Assembly (NCBI GenBank): GCA_910586765.1
Contig: CAJUJJ010000008.1
Location: forward strand, 35,032-99,031
Reading direction: 5' to 3'
Length of the DNA: 64,000 nt
Origin: an uncultured Clostridia bacterium
Lineage (GTDB): Bacteria > Bacillota > Clostridia > Lachnospirales > Anaerotignaceae
Positions within the stretch are counted from its first letter, which is position 1. The number at the start of each line of letters is the position of its first letter. Under the pieces are notes generated by a model. It had not been told where the DNA came from. It searched no databases and saw nothing but the letters and a program-made list of their open reading frames with translations. Position numbers and translations under genes: made by a program. Shown piece after piece: positions 35,134 to 44,798 of the stretch.

Positions 35134-36798
35134 GTGGAAAGAAGAAGTTATAATGTAACAAAAGGTGCAGAAAAAGCACCACAACGCTCTTTACTGAGGG
35201 CTTGCGGTTTAACAGATGAAGAAATCGAAAGACCTTTGATTGGTATTGTGTCTGCTTATAGTGATATTGTACCTGGACATATTAATTTGGATAAAATTAC
35301 AGCAGCAGTAAAAACTGGTGTTTCTATGGCAGGAGGTACACCTATTGTTGTACCAGCGATTGGCGTGTGTGATGGCATTGCTATGGGACATATTGGTATG
35401 AAATATTCTCTTGCATCAAGAGAGTTGATTGCAGATAGTGTTGAAACAATGGCAAATGCACATTGTTTTGATGGATTGGTATTAGTACCAAACTGTGACA
35501 AAATTGTACCTGGTATGATTATGGCAGCAGCTAGAATTAATATTCCATCTATTGTAGTAAGTGGAGGGCCTATGCTTGCTGGTGATGTTAATGGAGAACA
35601 TACAAGCCTTTCTAAAATGTTTGAAGCAGTTGGTTCTTATAAAGCAAATATAATAAATGATGAAGAATTGAAATATTATGAAAATAATGTGTGTCCTGGC
35701 TGTGGCTCTTGTGCAGGTATGTATACAGCAAATTCTATGAATTGTTTGAGTGAAGCAATCGGTATGGCATTGCCCGGAAATGGCACAATACCAGCAGTAT
35801 ATTCTGGTAGAATACATTTAGCAAAACACGCTGGTATGAAAATTATGGAATTGGTAGAAAAAGATATTAAACCAAGAGATATTTTGACAGAAAAAGCATT
35901 TCGAAATGGACTAGCTATGGATATGGCACTGGGCTGTAGTACAAATAGCGTTCTGCATTTGCTGGCAATTTCTTATGAAGCAGGTTGTCCTTTAGATTTG
36001 AATATGTTTAATGAAGTGAGTGAAAAAACACCTAATTTATGTCATTTAGCACCTGCTGGCCCTCATCACATACAAGATTTGTATGCAGCAGGAGGAATAC
36101 AGGCGGTTATGTCAGAATTAGCAAAAAAAGATTTAATTGATACCAGTTTGATGACAGTAACAGGTAAAACAGTAAAAGAAAATATTGCAGATGCAGTAAA
36201 CAAAAATACACAAGTAATACGTGATATTGATAATCCATATAGTACAACAGGAGGAATTGCAATACTTTGGGGAAATATTGCAAAAGAAGGTTGTGCAGTA
36301 AAACAATCTGCTGTATCACCAGAAATGCTTGTACACAAAGGACCAGCTAGAGTATTTGATAGTGAAGAAGAAGCCATTGCTGCAATATTTGGAGGAAAAA
36401 TTAAAAAAGGTGATGTTGTAGTAATACGCTATGAAGGGCCAAAAGGTGGGCCAGGTATGAGAGAAATGTTAAATCCTACTTCAGCACTTGCAGGTATGAA
36501 ATTAGATAAAGATGTTGCTTTGATTACAGATGGACGTTTTAGTGGTGCATCAAGAGGTGCCTCTATTGGTCACGTTTGTCCAGAGGCAGCTACAGGTGGT
36601 GAGATTGCTCTTTTAAAAGAAGGCGACATCATTAGTATTGATATTCCTAACAGAAAAATAAATGCAGAAGTAAGTGAACAAGAATTTGAAAAAAGAAGAA
36701 AAGAATATATTCCTAAAGAACCAAATATAAAACATGGTTGGTTGGCAAGATATGCAAAATTAGTTCGTTCTTCTAATGAAGGGGCAGTTTTAAAATAA
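35134..36798 (+). CDS. ilvD: Dihydroxy-acid dehydratase
   Basis: Fe-S dehydratase for the third branched-chain step. The 554-residue length is typical from the GTG at 35134, which has AGGAGG 7 nt upstream. An in-frame ATG at 34999 would add 45 unconserved residues and has no ribosome site. Cluster and active-site motifs: VPNCDKIVPGM, CPGCGSCAGMYTANSMNCL, GCSTNSVLHLLA and ITDGRFSGASRG. Last gene of ilvBNCD; no leuABCD genes follow. Confidence 0.97.
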   Translation: MERRSYNVTKGAEKAPQRSLLRACGLTDEEIERPLIGIVSAYSDIVPGHINLDKITAAVKTGVSMAGGTPIVVPAIGVCDGIAMGHIGMKYSLASRELIADSVETMANAHCFDGLVLVPNCDKIVPGMIMAAARINIPSIVVSGGPMLAGDVNGEHTSLSKMFEAVGSYKANIINDEELKYYENNVCPGCGSCAGMYTANSMNCLSEAIGMALPGNGTIPAVYSGRIHLAKHAGMKIMELVEKDIKPRDILTEKAFRNGLAMDMALGCSTNSVLHLLAISYEAGCPLDLNMFNEVSEKTPNLCHLAPAGPHHIQDLYAAGGIQAVMSELAKKDLIDTSLMTVTGKTVKENIADAVNKNTQVIRDIDNPYSTTGGIAILWGNIAKEGCAVKQSAVSPEMLVHKGPARVFDSEEEAIAAIFGGKIKKGDVVVIRYEGPKGGPGMREMLNPTSALAGMKLDKDVALITDGRFSGASRGASIGHVCPEAATGGEIALLKEGDIISIDIPNRKINAEVSEQEFEKRRKEYIPKEPNIKHGWLARYAKLVRSSNEGAVLK

Positions 36799-36805
36799 AA
36801 AATAA

Positions 36806-36846
36806 TAAAGGCGTATAGCAGTTTTTTACTGTGAAACGTCTTTTTA
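36806..36846 (+). terminator. Terminator of ilvBNCD
   Basis: AAAGGCGT pairs with ACGTCTTT (one G-T pair), with an inner CAGT/ACTG, followed by TTTTATTTT. Confidence 0.75.
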
Positions 36847-37301
36847 TTTTGTGCTATCAATATTATATAATATAAAGTATTTTTTATGCAAAAATTGTAT
36901 ATTTATACTGATTGTATTGATAAATACTGTTGTATTTAGTACATACAACATCATAAAAATTTTACTATAATATGGCATATTTTAAAATATTATTTGTTGT
37001 TTGTTCATTTATTTTATTGATTTATTTGTTTTATAAAATAGAAGTAATTTATGTATTGTCTTGCATATTATAATTGAATATGATATGATATGCTCAATAA
37101 TAAATGACGAAATAATGTAAATATTAATCAATTTTACTAAAAGTAATGTGATATAGTTGAAATACTTTATATACATATACTATATTTATATTTGGATATT
37201 TTGGTATTATGTTTTAGTCATTATGTATTATATAACAAATACTATAAGAAATATAAAATAAATATTTCGTTGATTTAAAACAAAAGGAGGAGAATGAATT
37301 A
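36847..37301. other. Gene-free AT-rich spacer with an inverted repeat
   Basis: No ORF. TGTTGTAT (36928-36935) and ATACAACA (36943-36950) form a perfect 8-bp inverted repeat with a 7-nt spacer, a possible operator. The rest is low-complexity A/T sequence leading to the histidine kinase ribosome site AGGAGG. Confidence 0.45.
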
Positions 37302-39848
37302 ATGTTTCAAATGACAAAACGTTTTTTTGCAATAAGCGGTATTTGTTTGGTTGTACTTTGTACTGCTGTTTTTGTTTGGATAGGGTCATATATGAACACA
37401 AAAAGCGAAAAAGCAATTACTGAAATAGGTGCAACTTATATGTTGGAGATGAGTAAACAAATTCACCAAAAATTTGATGCTATTATTGATTTAAAATTGT
37501 CACAAGCACAAGGAATTGTAAAACGTACACCACAAGAAAGTGCTCAATATAGTGAAAGTATGCTTCAAGAGTTAGCATTAAGTGCTGAAATACGTGAATT
37601 TACATATCTGGCACTTTATACAGAAGATGAACAAGAACAAATTATTTATGGAGAACCTGTTAAAATAGTAAATCAACAAGAGTTTAGTGAAATATTAAAA
37701 AACAAAAGTAAAAGAGTAACAACTGGTTTTGATAAAAATGGAGATAAAGTGTTAATGTTGGCTATTGATGCCCAATATCCTATGGAAGGAAATAAACAGA
37801 GTGCTTCGCTAGTTGTAGCATTGCCTATGAGCTATTTAGAAAGTGCACTAGTATTAGATGAAGAAACTTCCATTATGTATTCTCACATTATTCGTAAAGA
37901 TGGAAGTTTTGTAATTAGAAGTGGTCAAGGGTATCAAGAGAACTATTTTGTACGTATTAAAGAATTATCTTCAGAATTAAATGGAAAAACTCCAGAAGAC
38001 TATGCTCAAGAATTAAAAAGTGCTATGGAGCAAGATAAAGATTATTCTACTTTGATTATGTCAAACGGTGTATATCAGCAGCTTTATTGTTCTTCTTTGC
38101 CTAATTCTAAATGGTATTTGGTTGCTGTTATGCCTTATGGAGTATTAGATGATGGTATTAGTAAATTAAGTGATGTAAGGCAATATACAATATTAGGAGC
38201 TTGTGGTGTAATATTAGCAGGAATACTTGTGATATTTGTATTATATTTCAGAATGTCACAACAACAACTAAGAGAATTAAATAAAGCAAAAAAGGAAGCA
38301 GTAGAAGCAAACAAAGCAAAAAGTGAATTTCTTTCTAATATGAGCCATGATATTCGTACCCCTATGAATGGCATTGTAGGTATGACCGCTATAGCTGTAG
38401 CGAATATAGATGATACTGCAAGAGTAAAAGACTGTTTGACTAAAATTACATTGTCAAGTAAACATTTGTTAGGACTGATTAATGACGTTTTAGATATGTC
38501 TAAAATTGAAAGTGGAAAATTAACTTTAAATATACACCAAATTTCTTTGAGAGAAACAATGGAGAGTATTGTAAATATTGTACAACCACAAATCAAAGCA
38601 AAAAATCAGCATTTTGATATTTTTATACAAAGGATACAAACAGAAAATGTATTTTGTGATAGTGTACGATTAAATCAAGTATTGATTAATTTGTTATCTA
38701 ATGCCATTAAGTTTACACCAGAAGAAGGTAGTATTAGAGTTTATTTAGAACAAGAAGCATCACCTGCTGGAGAAAATTATGTAAGATGCCATTTTAGGGT
38801 AAAAGATAGTGGCATAGGTATGACAAAAGAATTTCAAGAAAAGATTTTTGATAAATTCGCAAGAGAACAAAAAGAACAAGTGTATAAAACAGAAGGTACT
38901 GGTTTAGGAATGGCAATTACAAAGTATATTATAGATACTATGGGAGGTATAGTGCAGCTAAACAGTACACCAGGAAAAGGAAGCGAATTTCATATTATAT
39001 TAGATTTGGAAAGAGCACTTACAAAAGAAGAAGATATGGTTCTTCCTCCATGGAATGTGTTGGTTGCAGATAATAATGAAGACCTTTGTCAAAGTGCTGT
39101 TTTCTCATTAAAAGAAATCGGAATAAATGCAGAATGGGCTTTAAATGGAAAAATGGCAATAGAAATGGTGAAAAAACGTCACCAAGAAGATAACGATTAT
39201 CAAATTGTACTTTTGGACTGGAAAATGCCAGATATGGACGGATTGGAAACAATGCGTGAAATTAGAAAGCAGGTAGGAGATAACATTCCTATACTGATTA
39301 TATCTGCATATGATTGGAGCGATATAGAAGAAGAAGCATTAAAAGCTGGAGCAAGTGGCTTTATTTCAAAACCTTTGTTTAAATCTAATTTATTTTTAGG
39401 ATTGAGTTCTTTTATGCTGAAAAAAGATACAGAAGAATTACAGCAAAAAGAAAAAGAACAAACATTTACAGGAAAACATATATTACTAGCAGAAGATAAT
39501 GATTTAAACTGGGAAATTGCAGAAGACATTCTTTCAGAAGCTGGATTTGAATTGGAAAGAGCAGAAAATGGTCAAATTTGTGTAGAAAAATTTAAAAATT
39601 CAGATATAGGTTATTTTGATGTAATATTGATGGATATTCGTATGCCTGTTATGAGTGGATATGATGCTGCAAAAGAAATTAGAGCAATGAAGGAACGTTC
39701 TGATGTAAATTTACCTATTATTGCTATGACAGCAGACGCATTTTCTGAAGATATACAACATTCTTTAGAATGTGGTATGAATGAACATATATCAAAACCG
39801 ATTGATGTAGACAGACTGATACAAATATTGAAAAAATACTTAAAATAA
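37302..39848 (+). CDS. Membrane hybrid sensor histidine kinase with two receiver domains
   Basis: An 848-residue sensor: TM1 about 8-30, an extracellular domain of about 260 residues (Cache-like by length and position), TM2 about 294-316 and a short coiled coil. The HisKA domain has phospho-acceptor His349 (NMSHDIRTPMNG). The HATPase_c domain has its N-box near 465 (NLLSNAIKF) and G-box near 533 (GTGLGMAI). REC1 has Asp639 (LLDWKMPDMDG) and REC2 has Asp778 (LMDIRMPVMSG). It has no Hpt domain of its own; a free Hpt is encoded at 41973. AGGAGG precedes the ATG. It heads a three-gene signalling operon. Confidence 0.93.
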   Translation: MFQMTKRFFAISGICLVVLCTAVFVWIGSYMNTKSEKAITEIGATYMLEMSKQIHQKFDAIIDLKLSQAQGIVKRTPQESAQYSESMLQELALSAEIREFTYLALYTEDEQEQIIYGEPVKIVNQQEFSEILKNKSKRVTTGFDKNGDKVLMLAIDAQYPMEGNKQSASLVVALPMSYLESALVLDEETSIMYSHIIRKDGSFVIRSGQGYQENYFVRIKELSSELNGKTPEDYAQELKSAMEQDKDYSTLIMSNGVYQQLYCSSLPNSKWYLVAVMPYGVLDDGISKLSDVRQYTILGACGVILAGILVIFVLYFRMSQQQLRELNKAKKEAVEANKAKSEFLSNMSHDIRTPMNGIVGMTAIAVANIDDTARVKDCLTKITLSSKHLLGLINDVLDMSKIESGKLTLNIHQISLRETMESIVNIVQPQIKAKNQHFDIFIQRIQTENVFCDSVRLNQVLINLLSNAIKFTPEEGSIRVYLEQEASPAGENYVRCHFRVKDSGIGMTKEFQEKIFDKFAREQKEQVYKTEGTGLGMAITKYIIDTMGGIVQLNSTPGKGSEFHIILDLERALTKEEDMVLPPWNVLVADNNEDLCQSAVFSLKEIGINAEWALNGKMAIEMVKKRHQEDNDYQIVLLDWKMPDMDGLETMREIRKQVGDNIPILIISAYDWSDIEEEALKAGASGFISKPLFKSNLFLGLSSFMLKKDTEELQQKEKEQTFTGKHILLAEDNDLNWEIAEDILSEAGFELERAENGQICVEKFKNSDIGYFDVILMDIRMPVMSGYDAAKEIRAMKERSDVNLPIIAMTADAFSEDIQHSLECGMNEHISKPIDVDRLIQILKKYLK

Positions 39849-39882
39849 AAATATGGTGTGATATAAATAGAAAGGTTGATAA

Positions 39883-41952
39883 ATGGTGATAAAAAGGAAA
39901 ATTTTAATAGTAGACGATTCAGAAATTAATCGTTCTTTATTATCAGATATGTTGTCAAATGAATTTGACATTATAGAAGCAGAGAATGGAATGGAAGCAT
40001 CAGCAATATTACATAATCAAGAACACGAAATTTCTGTTATGCTTTTAGATATTGTTATGCCAGTTATGGACGGATTTGAACTGTTGGAGGTAATGAATAA
40101 AAATGGCTGGATTAAAAGTGTACCAGTGATTATCATTTCAGCAGAAACAGTACCTTCTTATATGGATAAAGCATATGATTTAGGAGTATTAGATTATATT
40201 AGTAGACCTTTTGATGAAAGAGTAGTACAACGTCGTGTTACCAGCACAATTATGCTTGCAGCAAAACAGAAAGAACTAGCACATATGGTAACAGAACAAC
40301 TTTATGAAAAAGAAAAAGATAGTAGACTTATGATTGAAATTTTGTCTAATATTGTAGAGTTTCGTAATGGAGAAAGTGGTTTGCACGTTTTGCACGTTCA
40401 TACTTTGACAGAGCTTTTATTAAAGAAGTTGATGGAAAAAACAGATAAATATGGCATTTCCAAAAGAGATATTTCTTTGATTTGTAATGCTTCTGCACTT
40501 CACGATATTGGAAAAATAGCAATACCTGGTGAAATTTTAAATAAACCAGGACGCTTGACAAAAGAAGAATTTGAGACAATGAAAACACATTCAGCAGCGG
40601 GAGCAAAAATGTTAAGCTGTATTCCTATGAGAGAGAATGAACCATTAATTCAAGTAGGTTATCAAATTTGTAGATGGCATCACGAAAGATATGACGGAAG
40701 GGGCTACCCAGATGGTTTAAAAGGGGAAGAAATTCCTATTGCAGCACAAGTAGTTGCATTGGCAGATGTTTATGATGCTTTAACCAGTGAGAGGGTATAT
40801 AAAGCTGCTTTTACACACGAAGTAGCAGTAAATATGATATTAAATGGAGAATGTGGTGTATTTAATCCTATTTTAATGGAATGTTTGACAGAAATTTCAG
40901 ATACTTTGAAAAAAGAATTTAGCGAGGCTTCTGTAACAGACCATTTCCAAAGGGATTTGTTTGAAACAGTAGAGCAACAAATGATGGATATTAATGAATT
41001 AAATGTATCTGAAAGAACATTCCGCCTTTTAGAACATGAGAGAATGAAATATCAATTTTTTGCAAATATGTCTAAAGAAATACAATTTGAATATACAGCT
41101 ACACCAGAAATGCTTGTGCTTTCTGAATGGGGAGCGGATTATTTGAATTTGCCAGAAATGATATTAAATCCAAAAGAAAGTGCTTTTGGCAATCAAGTAT
41201 TTTCTAAAGAAGATTTTGAACAGCTTTTGAAAAAATTGAAAGATACCACACCAGAAAATTCTATTGTAAAAGAAACATATCTTTTAAATATTAATGGAAA
41301 TCAAAGATGGAGTGAAGTTGTTGCAAAATCAATGTGGACAAATGAAGAACCACCATTGTATGAAGGTGCGATAGGTAAAATTGTAGATATTCACGAGTAT
41401 CTGGAAAAAATGAACCGTTTGGAATTAGCTATGACACAAGATTCTTTAACAGGCTTATTAAATCATAATGTTGCAAAAAACAAAATATCTTCTCTGCTGT
41501 CAACAGAAGAAGGGAAAAAATATATATTGCTTTTAATTGATATTGATAATTTTAGAAAAGCAAATGATGAATATGGTCATCAATCTGGAGATGAAATTTT
41601 ACAGTATATAGGAAATACTATTAAAAATAGTATTCGTAGTGCAGATATGGCTGCTCGTATGGGCGGTGATGAGTTTTTGATTTTTATGGAATATAAAGAT
41701 ACTACAAAACCACAGGTAGAAAGAGTATTTCATAAACTACATGGGAAATATAAAGAATTCGATATTAGTGTGAGTATGGGAATTGCATCTTCAGAGGACT
41801 GTAAACAAAGAGAATATGATACATTGTTCCAAATGGCGGATAAAGCATTGCATACAGCCAAACATAATGGTGGACACAGTTATTATTTCTATGATGAAAC
41901 AATAGAAGCTGTTTGGGAAACAAAATTTTCACAACAACAGTATAAACAATGA
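39883..41952 (+). CDS. Response regulator with REC, HD-GYP, PAS-like and GGDEF domains
   Basis: A 689-residue output protein predicted to act on c-di-GMP. REC (phospho-acceptor Asp56 in LLDIVMPVMDG). HD-GYP phosphodiesterase domain about 145-340 with His207-Asp208 and HHERYDGRGYPDG near 266. A PAS-like region about 385-515. C-terminal GGDEF with intact MGGDEF near 592-597 and IDIDNFRKANDEYGH. It carries both degrading and synthesising signatures, so the net activity is unknown. It lies 34 nt after the kinase. Confidence 0.93.
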   Translation: MVIKRKILIVDDSEINRSLLSDMLSNEFDIIEAENGMEASAILHNQEHEISVMLLDIVMPVMDGFELLEVMNKNGWIKSVPVIIISAETVPSYMDKAYDLGVLDYISRPFDERVVQRRVTSTIMLAAKQKELAHMVTEQLYEKEKDSRLMIEILSNIVEFRNGESGLHVLHVHTLTELLLKKLMEKTDKYGISKRDISLICNASALHDIGKIAIPGEILNKPGRLTKEEFETMKTHSAAGAKMLSCIPMRENEPLIQVGYQICRWHHERYDGRGYPDGLKGEEIPIAAQVVALADVYDALTSERVYKAAFTHEVAVNMILNGECGVFNPILMECLTEISDTLKKEFSEASVTDHFQRDLFETVEQQMMDINELNVSERTFRLLEHERMKYQFFANMSKEIQFEYTATPEMLVLSEWGADYLNLPEMILNPKESAFGNQVFSKEDFEQLLKKLKDTTPENSIVKETYLLNINGNQRWSEVVAKSMWTNEEPPLYEGAIGKIVDIHEYLEKMNRLELAMTQDSLTGLLNHNVAKNKISSLLSTEEGKKYILLLIDIDNFRKANDEYGHQSGDEILQYIGNTIKNSIRSADMAARMGGDEFLIFMEYKDTTKPQVERVFHKLHGKYKEFDISVSMGIASSEDCKQREYDTLFQMADKALHTAKHNGGHSYYFYDETIEAVWETKFSQQQYKQ

Positions 41953-41972
41953 TGTGAAAGGAGAAAAATAAT

Positions 41973-42326
41973 ATGACAGTAAAACAATGCTATGAAGCAA
42001 TAGGAGCAAATTATGAAGAAGTAGAAAGCAGACTGAGAACAGAAGAAAGAATTAAAAAGTTTTTGCTTAAAGTGTTGAATGACAAAAGTTACGATTTATT
42101 GTGCACTTCTATAGAACAAAACAATATGGAAGAAGCATTTCGTGCTGCACATACTTTAAAAGGAATTAGTCAAAATTTGTCATTAACTATACTATACAAT
42201 TCTTCTAGTGTATTGTCTGATGTATTAAGAGATAATCAAAAGTATGATGAAAAAGCAGCAGAATTATTTGAGCAAGTAAAAAAAGATTATGAAAAAGTAA
42301 CAGAAGCAATTAAAAATTTATGCTGA
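41973..42326 (+). CDS. Free-standing histidine phosphotransfer (Hpt) protein
   Basis: A 117-residue helical protein with the Hpt signature AFRAAHTLKGISQNL, where His is the phospho-acceptor. It probably shuttles phosphate between the hybrid kinase's REC domains and the REC of the HD-GYP/GGDEF protein. GAAAGGAG precedes the ATG; it lies 20 nt after the upstream gene and is the last gene before a terminator. Confidence 0.92.
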   Translation: MTVKQCYEAIGANYEEVESRLRTEERIKKFLLKVLNDKSYDLLCTSIEQNNMEEAFRAAHTLKGISQNLSLTILYNSSSVLSDVLRDNQKYDEKAAELFEQVKKDYEKVTEAIKNLC

Positions 42327-42335
42327 TAGTATCAA

Positions 42336-42378
42336 TACAGTTTATGTAAAATATATATTTTATGTAAACTGTATTTTT
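42336..42378 (+). terminator. Terminator of the phosphorelay operon
   Basis: ACAGTTTA pairs with TAAACTGT, with an inner TAAAATATATATTTTA palindrome, followed by ATTTTTT. Confidence 0.8.
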
Positions 42379-42528
42379 TCTATAAAAAATGAGCTTGCTA
42401 TTTGACAGAAACAATGTTTTCATGTACCATTAAAACAAAACAATTTTAGTAAATATGTAGCAATCATTTTATAAAATTTTTACTTTTTCAGTAAAGTTAT
42501 GATAAAAAGAAAGGGGAATTTATAGCGA

Positions 42529-44796
42529 ATGTATCAAAAATTAAATTGTAGTGATAAACAACATTATTTTAAACCCCTTTCCAAAAGAGAAAGAGAAGGC
42601 GTTTATTTTTGCCGTTTTATTGGCTTTGATGAAGAACTGTTGATATGGGAAAGAAAAATACAAATATATTGTCAAAAAAATGGCAAATATATATCAAAAA
42701 AATTACTTCAGCCAAATGATAATGAAGTTTTTCATTTTTTTGATAAAGTAGGGCAATTTCATTTTGTTATAGAACAGAATTTCATTTATGAAATTGTAGT
42801 AAAATGGTTAGACTTTGTACCTCAAAAAGTACAAAAAAATATTTCAGAAGCAATATTTTATGTAATATCTGAATTGAGTGTAAAACAAAATAACATTAAT
42901 ATATTAAAAAATACATTTGTAAAATTTATGTGCTGGTTGAAGTCAGATTTTGGAAATATACTTTGTGCTTTGGGAGCAGAAGAAGTACCTAAAATACTTT
43001 ATGAAGGGGATATTTCGAAATATGAATTGTATCTTTTGAGGGTACTTTGCCTGAGTGGTTGTGATATTGCATATGTTCATTTTTATGACGATGCTTCTTA
43101 TTTTAATGTAGATAGTGCAGCAATGTGGTCTGATGCAATATATGGAAAAAGGAGAGGACAACCTCCTAAACATTTTAAAAATATTGATTTAAGGGCATTA
43201 GAAAAACAACAGCAAATAGATAAAAATATACAATTAGTATCTGATTTTGTAATAACAAATACATTTCTAAAAGAAGACTTTTGGCAGATTTTATTTCAAA
43301 CAAATAGTCAAAGGATATTGATGGATAGAAACCACTATTATAATATATTTATACAATATATTGGTGTTGACCAATTAGAATTATATCAAAACAGATTGTA
43401 TACATTAAAGCAGGATTTAAAACAAAAAGGAAAACCATTTTTGATAATAGAACAGAATATGGAAAATCCTACTATAGAAGAAAGTAATACATTGCGTTTG
43501 ATGAGATATGAAAATCAAAAAGATATGTTGCAGCAGTTGTCAGAAAAAATTGTTTTACGAGGAAATGATATATTACAAAGTCTTTTTCAGAGGGCATTTT
43601 TTGCTGCAATAGAACAATATTCACAACAAAGTATTTCTAAAATTTATAATACGGCATTGAAGTTAATTTGTTGGCTTAATCGTTATAGTAGTGTATTGTT
43701 TGATAATTTTGACTATGAAAGAATACCTTTGTTTTTGTACTATGGAAAAATAAATACAAGTCAGGCATTATTTTTGAATATGCTTTCTTATTTACCTGTA
43801 GATGTTTTGTATATTTCACCTAAAAAAGAATATCATACTGTTTTTGAAGAAATAGAAAATAATAGTATTGTGGTAGAATTGGAAAATGACAGCGAAATGT
43901 TTTGCTTTCCACAAAAAGCAGTAAAAGTAAAACAAGCAACAACTGCTTATCAAGCAGAGAGAGAATTAGACAGTATATTATATGAAGATACAGGACTATA
44001 TAGACAAAGGCAGTTTATACATTCACAGACAGTCACATTAAAAACAATATATGAAGAAATCAGTATTATCTGGAAAGAGGAAGCAAAATATCGTCCTAAT
44101 TTTGAAATAAAAAATAATGTGGTTACCATACCAAATATTTTTGCAAAAATAAATGGTGTAAAAGAAGGAGATAGTTCAAAATATTTAAAAAATATTGCAG
44201 AACTTTTGACAGAAAATACAATATTTATTAAAAATTTTCCGTATATTGCAAAAGTAGGACGTTCTCCTTCTTCTGTTGCACCATTTTTAAATAAAAATAA
44301 AATTGATATAGAAGCAGTGAAAAAACATTCTAATTATCGTTATGATTTTTTAAATTTGCAAACACAAAATTATATGTTACAAAAAGCACAAGAAATGCTT
44401 GATTTACATTGGATTGAATCAGAGGGTGTAGATATAGAAAAAGTAATACTTCATATTGTTTTAAATTTGGATAAAATCACATTACAGATGATACAACAGT
44501 TTGATTTTACAAAAGAAATTCCTAAAGTAGTTGTTGTTTCTGTCAATGAAAATATCGCAACATTGGAAGATGCTGTTTATTTGCTTTATTTGAATTTAAT
44601 AGGATTTGATATTGCAGTATTTACACCTACAGGTTATAGAAATATTGATAAATATATTAGTAAAAAGGCTTTTGAAGAATATGAAATAGGGGAATATTTA
44701 TTTCATATGGAAATACCAGAAAGGGCAAAACTGGAAAAAATGGCTATAACAACAGAAAATGGTTTGTTTCATAGAATATTTGGAAGGAGAAAATAA
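42529..44796 (+). CDS. YceG-family protein of the tellurite/stress cluster
   Basis: A 755-residue cytoplasmic protein resembling Bacillus YceG, which accompanies YceH/TelA and TerD proteins. It contains two related segments: LKSDFGNILCALGAEEVPKILYEGDISKYE-type near 145-175 (core VPKILYEGDISKYELYLLRVL) and FDYERIPLFLYYGKINTSQALFLNML near 395-430, suggesting an internal duplication. No catalytic motif is recognised. AAAGGGG precedes the ATG. It lies 2 nt before telA, so the two are certainly co-transcribed. The assignment rests largely on context and pattern. Confidence 0.75.
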   Translation: MYQKLNCSDKQHYFKPLSKREREGVYFCRFIGFDEELLIWERKIQIYCQKNGKYISKKLLQPNDNEVFHFFDKVGQFHFVIEQNFIYEIVVKWLDFVPQKVQKNISEAIFYVISELSVKQNNINILKNTFVKFMCWLKSDFGNILCALGAEEVPKILYEGDISKYELYLLRVLCLSGCDIAYVHFYDDASYFNVDSAAMWSDAIYGKRRGQPPKHFKNIDLRALEKQQQIDKNIQLVSDFVITNTFLKEDFWQILFQTNSQRILMDRNHYYNIFIQYIGVDQLELYQNRLYTLKQDLKQKGKPFLIIEQNMENPTIEESNTLRLMRYENQKDMLQQLSEKIVLRGNDILQSLFQRAFFAAIEQYSQQSISKIYNTALKLICWLNRYSSVLFDNFDYERIPLFLYYGKINTSQALFLNMLSYLPVDVLYISPKKEYHTVFEEIENNSIVVELENDSEMFCFPQKAVKVKQATTAYQAERELDSILYEDTGLYRQRQFIHSQTVTLKTIYEEISIIWKEEAKYRPNFEIKNNVVTIPNIFAKINGVKEGDSSKYLKNIAELLTENTIFIKNFPYIAKVGRSPSSVAPFLNKNKIDIEAVKKHSNYRYDFLNLQTQNYMLQKAQEMLDLHWIESEGVDIEKVILHIVLNLDKITLQMIQQFDFTKEIPKVVVVSVNENIATLEDAVYLLYLNLIGFDIAVFTPTGYRNIDKYISKKAFEEYEIGEYLFHMEIPERAKLEKMAITTENGLFHRIFGRRK

Positions 44797-44798
44797 CA

